DNA of 55,515 nucleotides from Halorubrum sp. 48-1-W (GTDB taxonomy: Archaea > Halobacteriota > Halobacteria > Halobacteriales > Haloferacaceae): positions 1 to 55,515 of the forward strand of contig NZ_QMIM01000005.1 of NCBI RefSeq assembly GCF_003287355.1. Reading direction: 5' to 3'. Below the pieces are notes generated by a model. That model was not told the origin of the DNA and did not search any database. It saw only the letters and a program-made list of their open reading frames with translations. The translations under genes were made by a program, and so were the position numbers. This document shows, piece after piece, positions 15,247 to 23,914 of the stretch (its first letter is position 1; each line of letters starts with the position of its first letter).

Positions 15247-17325
15247 ATGGGAGAGCGACGGGTCGGCGTCGACGTCGGCGGCACGTTCACCGACGTGGCG
15301 CTGGCGGTCGACGGCAAACTCGTGACCGCGAAGGTCCCGAGCACCGACGACCAGAGCGAGGGGGTGATGGCCGGGATCGAGAAGGCCTGTTCGGCGGCCG
15401 GGATCGACCCCGAGAGCCTCGAGGCGTTCTCCCACGCGATGACCGTCTCGGTCAACGCGCTCTTAGAGGAGGACGGCGCGCGGACCGGCCTCGTCACGAC
15501 CGAGGGGTTCCGGGACGTCCTCGAGATCGGTCGCCAGGACCGGCCGTCGCTGTACGACCTCGACGCCGAGAAGCCCGCGCCGCTCGTGCCTAGGCGCCGC
15601 CGGTTCGAGGTCGACGAGCGGGCGACCGTCGACGGGATCGAACGCCCCGTCGACGTCGATGCGGTGCGCGCCGTCGCCGACGAGCTCCGCGAGGCCGACG
15701 TCGAGTCGGTCGCCGTCTCGTTGCTCCACGCGTACGCACACCCGGAGAACGAACGCCGGGTCGCGGAGACGTTGCGCACAGCGCTCGACGTGCCGGTGTC
15801 GGCCTCCCACGAGGTGCTCGCCGAGTTCCGCGAGTACGAGCGGACGTCGACGACGGTCGTCGACGCCTACGTCGGTCCGGCGATCGACCGCTACGTGGGC
15901 GGGCTCGCGGACCGCGCGCGCGACCGCGGCGTCCCCCAGCCGCGGATCATGCAGGCGAACGGGGGGATCACCGACGCCGACACCGTCAGGGAGAACGCCG
16001 TGACGACGGTGCTCTCGGGGCCGGCCGCGGGCGTCGTGGGTGCGAGCGCGATGGCGGCCGGTGACGGAGCGGAACCGACCCAGGACGCGGACGGCGAGGC
16101 GAGCAGAGGGGCCGGCGAGGCGAGCAAGGGGGCCGGCCTCGTCACCTTCGACATGGGCGGGACGTCGAGCGACGTGAGCCTCGTCCGCGACGGCACGGCC
16201 GAGCGGACGACGGAGGGGGAGATAAACGGTCGGCCGATCCGGACGCCGATGGTCGACGTCGAGACGGTCGGCGCGGGCGGCGGGTCGATCGCCTGGGTCG
16301 ACGCCGGCGGTGCGCTCCGCATCGGTCCGCGATCGGCCGGCGCCGACCCCGGTCCCGCCTGTTACGGGAAGGGAGGTACGGAGCCGACCGTGACGGACGC
16401 GAACCTCGTGCTGGGCTACGTCGGCGCGAGCACCAGCCTCGGCGGCGAGCTGTCGCTCGATCCGGACGCCGCCCACGACGCCCTCGCGGCGCTGGCTGTG
16501 GAGGCGGGCATGGACGGCCCGCTCGCGGCCGCCCGCGGCGTTCACCGCGTCGCGAACGCGAACATGACGCGGGCGATCCGTTCCGTGACCGTCGAGCGGG
16601 GGTACGACCCGCGGCGGTTCGGCCTCGTCGCGTTCGGCGGGGCGGGCCCGATGCACGCGATCGCGATCGCGGACGGCCTCGACGTCTCGCGCGTGGTGAT
16701 CCCGCGGGCGTCCGGCGTGCTCTCGGCGTACGGTCTGCTCGCGGCCGACGAGAAGCGCGACGCGGTCCGGACGTACCAGCGTCCGCTCTCGGCGGTCGAC
16801 CCCGCCGACGTCGACGCGGTGTACGCGTCGCTGGCCGAGGAGCTCCTCTCCGAGGTGAGCGACCGCGACGCGGCGTGCGTGCGGTACGCAGTCGACCTCC
16901 GATACGCCGGCCAGAGCTTCGAGCTCACCGTCGACGTCGAGCGCCCCTTCGACCCCACGGCGGCCGGCGAGGCGTTCGCGGCGGCTCACGAGTCTGCCTA
17001 CGGCTACCGCGTGAACGAGCCGGTCACGCTCGTGAACTGCCGCGCGACGGCCACCGTCGCCCGGGACGCGCCGTCGTTCACGTACGACGCCGACGGCGAC
17101 CCGCGGAAGGGGACCCGCGAGGCGGCCTTCGGCGACGGTGAGGGAGACGGCGACGACGGCGTCCACGAGACGGCCGTCTACGACCGCGGTCGGCTGTCGC
17201 CGGGCGAGACGATCGCGGGGCCGGCGGTCGTCGAGGGCGACGAGAGCACGGCCGTGGTCCCGCCGGGCTGGAACGTGCGGGTTCGTTCGGACGGCGCGCT
17301 GCTCGCGGAGGTGAGCGGGGAATGA
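15247..17325 (+). CDS. hyuA: N-methylhydantoinase A / 5-oxoprolinase subunit A
   Basis: 692 residues, the usual length. The ASKHA-type fold is evident: VGVDVGGTFTDVALAVDG at the N-terminus (phosphate-binding loop), AMTVSVNALLEEDGARTGLVTT, ATP-site segments LVTFDMGGTSSDVSLV and VGAGGGSIAWVDAGGALRIGP, and GGAGPMHA. The enzyme opens hydantoin or oxoproline rings using ATP together with subunit B, whose gene overlaps by 4 bases. A small Gly/Ala insertion with internal repeats (about residues 268-295) precedes the FDMGGT motif. The start abuts the stop of a 22-codon upstream ORF. The substrate could be a hydantoin, oxoproline or a related cyclic amide. Confidence 0.9.
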   Translation: MGERRVGVDVGGTFTDVALAVDGKLVTAKVPSTDDQSEGVMAGIEKACSAAGIDPESLEAFSHAMTVSVNALLEEDGARTGLVTTEGFRDVLEIGRQDRPSLYDLDAEKPAPLVPRRRRFEVDERATVDGIERPVDVDAVRAVADELREADVESVAVSLLHAYAHPENERRVAETLRTALDVPVSASHEVLAEFREYERTSTTVVDAYVGPAIDRYVGGLADRARDRGVPQPRIMQANGGITDADTVRENAVTTVLSGPAAGVVGASAMAAGDGAEPTQDADGEASRGAGEASKGAGLVTFDMGGTSSDVSLVRDGTAERTTEGEINGRPIRTPMVDVETVGAGGGSIAWVDAGGALRIGPRSAGADPGPACYGKGGTEPTVTDANLVLGYVGASTSLGGELSLDPDAAHDALAALAVEAGMDGPLAAARGVHRVANANMTRAIRSVTVERGYDPRRFGLVAFGGAGPMHAIAIADGLDVSRVVIPRASGVLSAYGLLAADEKRDAVRTYQRPLSAVDPADVDAVYASLAEELLSEVSDRDAACVRYAVDLRYAGQSFELTVDVERPFDPTAAGEAFAAAHESAYGYRVNEPVTLVNCRATATVARDAPSFTYDADGDPRKGTREAAFGDGEGDGDDGVHETAVYDRGRLSPGETIAGPAVVEGDESTAVVPPGWNVRVRSDGALLAEVSGE

Positions 17326-18947
17326 GCGACGAGTCGGGGACGACGGACGACGAACGCGGCGGGATGGACCCCGTAACGCTGGAGATCCTCCGGAACCAGC
17401 TCGAGAGCGTCGCTACCGAGATGGGCCACGTGCTGATCCGTGGGGCGTACTCGCCGAACATCAAGGAGCGGCAGGACTGCTCGACCGCGCTCTTCGACGC
17501 GTCGGGGCGGATGGTCGCGCAGGCCGAGCACATCCCGGTCCACCTCGGCGCGATGCCCGACGCGGTCGAGACGGTCCTCGAGAAGGACCCGAAGCCGGGC
17601 GACGTGTTCGTCGTCAACGACCCGTTCGCGGGCGGGACGCACCTGCCGGACGTCACGCTGGTGTCGACGATCGCGCCCGAGGGCGAGGTGCTCGGCTTCG
17701 CGGTGTCGCGCGCCCACCACGCCGACGTGGGGGGCAGCGCGCCGGGGAGCATGCCGCCGGGTGCCCGCGAGATCTACGAGGAGGGGCTCCGACTGCCCGC
17801 GGTCCGGCTCGTCGACGGCGGCGAGCCGAACGAGGCGGTCCACGAGCTGATCCGGGCGAACGTCCGGACGCCCGACGAGCGCGACGCCGACCTCCGGGCA
17901 CAGCGCGCCGCGAACGCGCGGGCCGAAGAGCGGGTCGGCGAGCTCCTCGACGAGCACGGGTCGACGTTGCTCGTAGCGTTCGACGCCGTCATCGACTACT
18001 CCCGCGAGCGCGTGGAGACGGCGCTCTCTGCCCTCCCGGACGGCACCTACCGGGCGCGGGACGTCCTCGAGGGCGACGGCGTGACCGACGGGGACGTGCC
18101 GATCGAGGCCGCCGTCACGATCGACGGGGCCTCGCTCGCCGTCGACTTCGCCGGCACCGCGGACCAGGTGGCGGGCAACCTGAACGCGCCGCTGTCGGTC
18201 GCGAAGAGCGCGGTCTACTTCGTCGTCCGCGCGATCACCGACCCGGAGATCCCGCCGAACCACGGCTGTTACGAGCCGGTGTCGGTGTCGGCACCCGAGG
18301 GGTCGCTCCTCGACCCGAACCCCCCGGCGGCGGTCGTCGGCGGCAACGTCGAGACGAGCCAGCGCGTCACCGACGTCACGCTCGTTGCGCTCGCCCCGGC
18401 GATCCCCGACGCCATCCCCGCCGGCGGGCAGGGGACGATGAACAACCTCATCATCGGCGACCGCTCGGGCGAGTTCACCTACTACGAGACGATCGGCGGC
18501 GGGTTCGGCGCTCGTCCCGGGAAGGACGGCATGGACGGCGTCCAGGTCGGGATGACGAACACGCTCAACACGCCCGCCGAGGCGATGGAACTCGAGTACC
18601 CCCTCCGGGTCGAGCGCTACGCGCTCCGCCCCTCGAGCGGCGGCGACGGCCGGTACCGCGGCGGGCTGGGGCTCGAACGCACCGTCACCGTCGAGACCGA
18701 CGCCACCGTCTCGCTTCTGACCGAACGCCGGCGGACGGCCCCCGCGGGGCTCGACGGCGGGGGGAACGGTGCCGTGGGAGAGAACCTCGTCGACGGGGAG
18801 CCGGTGCCCGCGAAGGTCTCCGTCGACGTTTCGGCCGGGTCGACCGTCTCGATCCGGACGCCCGGCGGCGGCGGCCACGGCGATCCCGAAGCGCGCGACC
18901 CGAAGGCCCGGGAGCGCGACCGGCGGGACGGGAAGGTCGAGGAGTAG
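17322..18947 (+). CDS. hyuB: N-methylhydantoinase B / 5-oxoprolinase subunit B
   Basis: 541 residues, complete for the family. Markers are DPVTLEILRNQLESVATEMG, YSPNIKERQDCSTALFD, VFVVNDPFAGGTHLPDV, SRAHHADVGG and the C-terminal SVSIRTPGGGGHGDP-like glycine cluster. It pairs with subunit A through a 4-base ATGA overlap to form the ATP-dependent ring-opening hydrolase. No aminohydrolase or racemase gene is next to it, so the pathway context is unknown. A 176-base gap and convergent epimerase follow. Confidence 0.9.
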   Translation: MSDESGTTDDERGGMDPVTLEILRNQLESVATEMGHVLIRGAYSPNIKERQDCSTALFDASGRMVAQAEHIPVHLGAMPDAVETVLEKDPKPGDVFVVNDPFAGGTHLPDVTLVSTIAPEGEVLGFAVSRAHHADVGGSAPGSMPPGAREIYEEGLRLPAVRLVDGGEPNEAVHELIRANVRTPDERDADLRAQRAANARAEERVGELLDEHGSTLLVAFDAVIDYSRERVETALSALPDGTYRARDVLEGDGVTDGDVPIEAAVTIDGASLAVDFAGTADQVAGNLNAPLSVAKSAVYFVVRAITDPEIPPNHGCYEPVSVSAPEGSLLDPNPPAAVVGGNVETSQRVTDVTLVALAPAIPDAIPAGGQGTMNNLIIGDRSGEFTYYETIGGGFGARPGKDGMDGVQVGMTNTLNTPAEAMELEYPLRVERYALRPSSGGDGRYRGGLGLERTVTVETDATVSLLTERRRTAPAGLDGGGNGAVGENLVDGEPVPAKVSVDVSAGSTVSIRTPGGGGHGDPEARDPKARERDRRDGKVEE

Positions 18948-19123
18948 CGGGCCGGGAGGGCGTCCCTGCGCCGTGGAGCCGTTCGGTCCCGATCGACCCC
19001 GGATTTCGAGTACGATCGCGATCGCGTGATCGGGGTCGTCTCCGTACCGGGGCTGTCAGCACGCCGCCGGGGATCCGTACCGACGATGGGGGGATCGGCG
19101 TCGAAAAGAGCTCGATGGGGCCG

Positions 19124-20056
19124 CTACGTTATCTCTCGCGCGCCCTCGATGTAGGGCGCACAGACGCGTTCGACGCCCTCCGCGAAGTCGATCTCGGGTT
19201 CCCAGCCGGTGGCGTCGTGGAACTCCGAGGCGTCGGCCATGGTGTCGTGGACGTAGCCGTCGAAGGGGCACTCGACGTATTCGGGGTCGACCTCGGTGCC
19301 GAGCGCGTCGTTGATCAGCTCGACCATCTCGTTGAAGGAGTACGCCTCCTCGGTGCCGACGTTGTAGACGCCCGTCAGCTCCTCGTCGACAGCGAGCTCG
19401 CAGGCGCGGGCGACGTCGTCGACGTGGGTGAAATCGCGGGTCTGGGAACCGTCGCCGAAGAGTTCGGGGGCCTCGCCGGAGGCGATGGCGTCGGCGAACT
19501 GCGCGACCGTGTTCGCGTACTCCCCTTTGTGTCCCTCGTTGCCGCCGAAGCCCTGGTAGACCGAGAAGAAGCGCAGGCCCGCCATGTTCATGTCGTGGTG
19601 GTTGGCGTAGTACTCCGCGTAGCGCTCGCGGGCGAGCTTGGAGGCCTCGTAGGCGGTGTGCGCCTCGACGTCCATGTCGACGGGGGAGGGCTCGGTGCGG
19701 CTACCGTAGATCGAGGAGGTAGAGGCGTAGACGACGGTGTCACACCCCTCCTTCCGGGCGCGTTCGACCGTGTTGACGAACCCCTCGACGTTGACGCGGC
19801 AGCCGCGCTGGGGGTCGGACTCGTGCATGTTGCGCGAGGAGAGCGCGGCGAGGTGGAAGACGACGTCGACGTCGACCGGGTAGTCGTCGTCGAGGACGGA
19901 GGCCTCGACGAACGCAACGTCGTCGACGAGGTTCTCTGGCGTGCCGAGGTAGGTGTCGTCGACGGCGATCACGTCGTTGTCGGCCGCGAGGCGGTTCGCG
20001 AGGTTCGAGCCGATGAAGCCCGCGCCGCCCGTCACGAGGACGCGCTTGTTTCGCAT
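19124..20056 (-). CDS. NAD-dependent epimerase/dehydratase (UDP-glucose 4-epimerase type)
   Basis: 310 residues from ATG 20056. The extended-SDR pattern is complete: RVLVTGGAGFIGSNLANRLA, VFHLAALSSRNMHE, YASTSSIYG, the active-site YEASK, and LRFFSVYQGFGGN with GDGSQTRDFTHVDD. It catalyses epimerisation or dehydration of a nucleotide sugar; the substrate is undetermined. It stands alone, convergent to hyuB and downstream of the ebo-like operon on the same strand with 169 bases between. It could belong to the glycan block, or provide a sugar for the ebo-like pathway. Confidence 0.85.
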   Translation of the reverse strand: MRNKRVLVTGGAGFIGSNLANRLAADNDVIAVDDTYLGTPENLVDDVAFVEASVLDDDYPVDVDVVFHLAALSSRNMHESDPQRGCRVNVEGFVNTVERARKEGCDTVVYASTSSIYGSRTEPSPVDMDVEAHTAYEASKLARERYAEYYANHHDMNMAGLRFFSVYQGFGGNEGHKGEYANTVAQFADAIASGEAPELFGDGSQTRDFTHVDDVARACELAVDEELTGVYNVGTEEAYSFNEMVELINDALGTEVDPEYVECPFDGYVHDTMADASEFHDATGWEPEIDFAEGVERVCAPYIEGAREIT

Positions 20057-20225
20057 GAGCGTGTGTCCTCGGAGCGGCCCGTTTAGCGCTTCGATCTTGT
20101 CTTTCGGCGATCGTCTCGCTCGATACCGGCCACTCCGGGTCAGCGACCGCAGGCGTCCCCAGCACCCGGTCTCACCGACGCGAGACGAGTGACGACACCG
20201 TCGGAAGGGCCGGACGGGGGGCGTG

Positions 20226-21074
20226 TCAGACGAATCGCGCCAACGCCTCGTACGCCTCCCGTGCCGCGTGGTCCGGCCGTTGTGGGTACGTGTACAGCTC
20301 CATGGTGACGAACCCGTCGTACTCGATATCGTCGAACGCATCGAACATCGGAGCGAACGAGAGATCCCCTTCGCCGGGGACGAGGTGGTAGTGTTTCCCG
20401 CGTATCCCGCCGGCGATGTCCTCGAGATGGACGCCGGTGATGACGCCCGCACACCGGTGAATCGCGTCGACGGGGTCGTCGCCGTACACCGCCACGTGGC
20501 CGAGGTCGAGGTTGACACCGAGTCCGTCCCGGCCCACGTCGTCGAGCAACGTCAGCGTCTCTTCGACGTTCTCGACGAGCAGTTCGGGTTCGAACTCGAT
20601 GCCGACCTCGATCCCCCGCGGTTCCGCGTAGTCGAGGATCTCGTGGAGAGAGTCGACGAAGTACTCGTACGCCTCCTCGGGACGCGTACCGGGGAGGGCG
20701 GTCCCCGAAGCGACGCAGACGGCCGGGGCGCCGACCAGGTCGGCGAGATCGATCGCCCGCTTCGTGTACTCGATCCGCCACCGGCGGTCGTCCCCGTCGG
20801 CCGTCGAGAGGCTCGGTTCGAAGAAGGCCGACGGCGGGGCGTCGTCGTAGAAGCCCGTCGCGGTGTTGGCGTTGACGTTCGACACCGCGAGACCGGTCCC
20901 TTCGAGAGCCTCGCGGACCGCGTTCCGGTCCGCAGTCCCGAACCTCGGGAAATAGGCGTGGGGGTCGTCACCGAGCAGTTCGACTCCGGCGTAGCCGTGG
21001 TCGGCGATGCGCCCGATCGCTTCGGGGAGGTCGTACTCCGTGTACGCGTTCGTGGAGAATGCGAGTCGTGTCAT
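20226..21074 (-). CDS. Sugar-phosphate isomerase/epimerase-like TIM barrel (EboE-like, copy 1)
   Basis: 282 residues of the xylose-isomerase-like TIM-barrel family. The metal-binding acids and histidines are visible in order: IEFEPELLVEN (Glu), NLDLGHVAVYG (Asp, His), GVHLEDIAGG (His, Glu) and GFVTMELYTYP (Glu). It is the last gene of a four-gene operon running from 23671 and follows the UbiA-type gene after 6 bases. A second barrel (22039-22881) lies on the other side of UbiA and shares the STNA start and ELY-YP end. In ebo clusters EboE is such a barrel. The substrate is unknown. Confidence 0.82.
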   Translation of the reverse strand: MTRLAFSTNAYTEYDLPEAIGRIADHGYAGVELLGDDPHAYFPRFGTADRNAVREALEGTGLAVSNVNANTATGFYDDAPPSAFFEPSLSTADGDDRRWRIEYTKRAIDLADLVGAPAVCVASGTALPGTRPEEAYEYFVDSLHEILDYAEPRGIEVGIEFEPELLVENVEETLTLLDDVGRDGLGVNLDLGHVAVYGDDPVDAIHRCAGVITGVHLEDIAGGIRGKHYHLVPGEGDLSFAPMFDAFDDIEYDGFVTMELYTYPQRPDHAAREAYEALARFV

Positions 21075-21080
21075 GGTGGA

Positions 21081-22034
21081 TCAGCTGACGTCGAACCGCT
21101 TCGAGAGGACCGTCGCGGGGACGAGAAACGACAGCGCCGTGAGCGCCCACCCGACGCCGGCGGCCGCCGCCGCACTCCCGACGAGAATCGATTCGCCCAC
21201 GACGCAGGTCCCGACCGCGGGAACGACGGCCTCGGGTACCGGGTCGGCGTACGCTCGACGGAGTGTCCGCCCGTTGCGGACGAGGAACACGCCGAGCGCG
21301 AGGAGGCCCACGACGATCGCGAGCGCCGACGGGCGGGCAGTGAAGAGCGTGCCGGCGACGACGACCGCAGCGAGCAGCGACGCCGCGCCTACGGTGAGAA
21401 TGCGTCGACGGGAGCCGCCCGTCCCCTCGTCGTCGGCCATCGCCGTGACGGCCGCGATGTAGCCGAAAACCGCCGCCGGGACGGCGACGAGTCCCACCGT
21501 CGTGTCGATCCCGGGGCCGTCCAGCGCGGCACGGATCTCCCCGCCTCCAACGCTGGCACCCAGGAGAACGTTGAGCCCGCGGGCCGTACCCATCGCGAGG
21601 AACCCGGCCGAAGTCCCCTTCAACAGGGCGTCGTAGCCCACGACGACGATCGACAGGAGGCCCGCAACCGCGACGGACACCGGGCCGACGGTCGCAGCGA
21701 GCACGACCCCGCCGCCGAGCGCCGTGAGTCCCACGCCGAGTGCGGCCCGTCGGGGAACGATCCCGGAGGGGATGGGGCGCTCGGGGCGCGTCTCCGCGTC
21801 GCCGGCGGCGTCGGCCCAGTCGTTCAGCGACGTCCCGCCGGCGTACAACAGCATCGACGCGACCGCGAGAACCGCAACGTCCCTGGGGCGGACGGCACGA
21901 CCGGCGATCCCGGCGGTGATCGCGAGCGCGGCCCCGGCGACGACGTCCGGCGGCGCGGTGAACAGGTTCGGCACGCGGACGAGCGCCGCGTACCCCGTGA
22001 ACCGGTCGCGGACCGTCGGGGACGTCGTCGCCAT
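21081..22034 (-). CDS. UbiA-family prenyltransferase (EboC-like)
   Basis: 317 residues with about nine membrane spans. The first aspartate motif is clear in GGTSLNDWADAAGDAETRP (N-D-x-x-D-x-x-x-D, about residue 70), the Mg-diphosphate site of UbiA enzymes; the second motif is weaker (around MADDEG). UbiA proteins join a prenyl chain to an acceptor in the membrane. Being flanked by TIM-barrel isomerases, a TatD-type hydrolase and a divergent inositol-phosphate synthase operon, it resembles EboC rather than quinone or geranylgeranylglyceryl enzymes. The start MATTSP at 22034 was chosen because upstream codons overlap the preceding gene. Confidence 0.85.
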   Translation of the reverse strand: MATTSPTVRDRFTGYAALVRVPNLFTAPPDVVAGAALAITAGIAGRAVRPRDVAVLAVASMLLYAGGTSLNDWADAAGDAETRPERPIPSGIVPRRAALGVGLTALGGGVVLAATVGPVSVAVAGLLSIVVVGYDALLKGTSAGFLAMGTARGLNVLLGASVGGGEIRAALDGPGIDTTVGLVAVPAAVFGYIAAVTAMADDEGTGGSRRRILTVGAASLLAAVVVAGTLFTARPSALAIVVGLLALGVFLVRNGRTLRRAYADPVPEAVVPAVGTCVVGESILVGSAAAAAGVGWALTALSFLVPATVLSKRFDVS

Positions 22035-22038
22035 CGCC

Positions 22039-22881
22039 TCACGCCCACCCGTGGTCGCGGAGGTAGTCCATCGCGTCCCGAGCGGTCTCCGCGGCGGTCT
22101 CTTGGTACGGGTACAGTTCGACGGTGACGTACCCGTCGTAGTCGGTGGCCGCGACCGCGGTGAGGAACGCGTCGATGTCCATCGCCCCGTCGCCGAGCGC
22201 GGTGTGCTCGTGTCGCCGGTCCGCCGGGATATCCTCCAGGTGGTAGTGCTGGGTGTACGGGGCGAGCCGCTCGACCTGTGCTGGGGGCTCTTCGCCGACA
22301 CAGAAGAGGTGGCCCGCGTCGAAGTTACAGCCGACGACGTCCGTGTCTACCCGGTCGGCGAACGAGAGGAACTGATCGGTCGTCTCGATCAGGAGATCCG
22401 GCTCCGGTTCGACGAGGAGGTCGACGCCCGTCTCCCGGGCGATCGGCGTCAGCTCCTCGATAGCGGCGACGAACCGGTCCATCGCCCACTCGCGGGACTT
22501 CCCGTCCGGGACGGGTCCGCCCGGCTCAACGGAGACGTACGGCTGGTCGAGCGCCGCGGCGACCCGGAGGGCGTCGGCGGTGTAGTCGATCCGTCGCTGT
22601 CGGTACTCGTCGTCGGGTTCGACGTACGACGGGTGGTGAAACCCCTCGATAGCTGTCAGCATGAACGCGTTACAGTTGCTGATCGCGACGTTCGCACCCG
22701 CGAGCGCCGCCCGCACGGCGTCGAGGTCCGCGTCGGTCGCCGTCGTCGGATAGAGGTGCGGCTCGTCCAACAGCAGTTCGACACCGTCGTATCCCGCGTC
22801 CCCGATCGTCTCGATGGCCTCGTCCAGCGCGTACTCTCGGAAGGCGTTCGTCGAGAAGCCGAGTCGTAGCTCAGAGCTCAT
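22039..22881 (-). CDS. Sugar-phosphate isomerase/epimerase-like TIM barrel (EboE-like, copy 2)
   Basis: 280 residues. The xylose-isomerase-like barrel has its metal ligands: LLVEPEPDLLIE, CNFDAGHLFCVGEE, QHYHLEDIPADRRHEH and GYVTVELYPYQ. It is a diverged paralogue of the 20226-21074 product, sharing STNAF and EYALDEAIE at the start and YDGY-V-ELY near the end. It overlaps the TatD-type gene by 11 bases and ends 4 bases before UbiA, so the operon is tightly coupled. The two barrels may act at different steps, or as a heteromer. Confidence 0.82.
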   Translation of the reverse strand: MSSELRLGFSTNAFREYALDEAIETIGDAGYDGVELLLDEPHLYPTTATDADLDAVRAALAGANVAISNCNAFMLTAIEGFHHPSYVEPDDEYRQRRIDYTADALRVAAALDQPYVSVEPGGPVPDGKSREWAMDRFVAAIEELTPIARETGVDLLVEPEPDLLIETTDQFLSFADRVDTDVVGCNFDAGHLFCVGEEPPAQVERLAPYTQHYHLEDIPADRRHEHTALGDGAMDIDAFLTAVAATDYDGYVTVELYPYQETAAETARDAMDYLRDHGWA

Positions 22882-23671
22882 ACTCGAAGTTCGGCGACCG
22901 GCTGAAGAACTCGTGCGGATTCTCGAGGACGACCTTCCGAACCTCGTCGCGGCTCCAGCCCCGGTCGAGCATCTCGTCGCGGGCCTTCGGGACCGCGAGC
23001 GGGTCCGAGGGGTCCCAGTCCGCGGCGCTGTTGAACAGCATCCGGTCGGTGCCGTACTCCTCCAAGAGGTCGATCGCCGCGTCGGCTTCGATCTTCCCCG
23101 GGTAGAGCGTGAACCCGATCCAGCAGTCGGTCTGCAGACTCGTCTCGATCGTCTCCGCGGTGTTGTGGTCGATGACGATGCGCTCTTGGGTAACGCCTTC
23201 CTCCTCGATGACGTCGACGATACGCTCGGTCCCCGACGGCTTGTTCTCGTGAGGTGTGTGGACGATGACGGGGAGTTCCCGCTCTTCGGCCATCCGGAGC
23301 TGGCGGCGGAACGCCCGGTCTTCCGCCTCGGTCTGCTGGTCGTAGCCGATCTCGCCGACGCCGACGACGTTCTCGCGGTCCAGATACGCCGGGAGACGCT
23401 CGAGTACCGTCTCAGCCATCGCTTCGTAGTTCGCCTCTTTCGGCTCGAGCCCGATCGTAACGTAGTGGTCCATCCCCGCCGACCGCTCGGCCCGCTCGGT
23501 CTCGAAGTCGATGATGTGCTCGAAGTAGTCGAAGAACGACCCGGCGTGTTGCTTGTCGGTCCCGCTCCAGAAGGCCGGTTCGATGCAGCACTCGATGCCC
23601 GCCCGCCGCGCTCGGTCGTAGTCGTCCGCCGAGCGCGACACCATGTGCATGTGTGGGTCGATTATCCGCAT
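22871..23671 (-). CDS. TatD-like metal-dependent hydrolase (EboB-like)
   Basis: 266 residues, amidohydrolase-type barrel. Metal ligands are present: IIDPHMHM (H-x-H at residues 6-8), VGVGEIGYD (Glu), VIVHTPHE (His), IVIDHNT (His) and LFNSAADWD (Asp). Classical TatD proteins are nucleases, but this divergent branch, with EYGTDRMLFNSAADW, is like the EboB hydrolases. It is the first gene of the operon; ATG 23671 lies about 27 bases after a TATA box, so the upstream in-frame TTG at 23683 is less likely. Context with UbiA, two isomerases and inositol-phosphate synthase suggests action on a small metabolite and not DNA. Confidence 0.8.
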   Translation of the reverse strand: MRIIDPHMHMVSRSADDYDRARRAGIECCIEPAFWSGTDKQHAGSFFDYFEHIIDFETERAERSAGMDHYVTIGLEPKEANYEAMAETVLERLPAYLDRENVVGVGEIGYDQQTEAEDRAFRRQLRMAEERELPVIVHTPHENKPSGTERIVDVIEEEGVTQERIVIDHNTAETIETSLQTDCWIGFTLYPGKIEADAAIDLLEEYGTDRMLFNSAADWDPSDPLAVPKARDEMLDRGWSRDEVRKVVLENPHEFFSRSPNFEYEL

Positions 23672-23693
23672 GAGACGGTTCAATCAGCCAACC

Positions 23694-23703
23694 GTATTAA
23701 TTA
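23694..23703 (-). promoter_or_regulatory. TATA box of the ebo-like operon
   Basis: On the minus strand this reads GGTAATTAATAC, centred about 27 bases before ATG 23671. That fits a leaderless transcript for the TatD-UbiA-isomerase operon. Confidence 0.6.
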
Positions 23704-23914
23704 CCGTCCGACTAAACGGCGGATCCCCCGTCTCATGCGGCGATATCGGATGTTAAGGAGTCATATAACTGGGACGGCGGCCGGCGGGATGCGCGTTAGC
23801 CGGATCATTCCTTAGCCGACGAACTCGGAAGTACCTCGAGATGACACACGGGATTCACGACGGCGCCGGGGGGATCCCCCTCCGGCGGTCGCCAGGGCCG
23901 ACACGGAGGCGACG

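Noticed and set aside
15463-17166. Long minus-strand frame opposite hyuA, and similar ones opposite hyuB and ino1
   Set aside because: Antisense shadows without recognisable domains; the plus-strand genes are complete family members.
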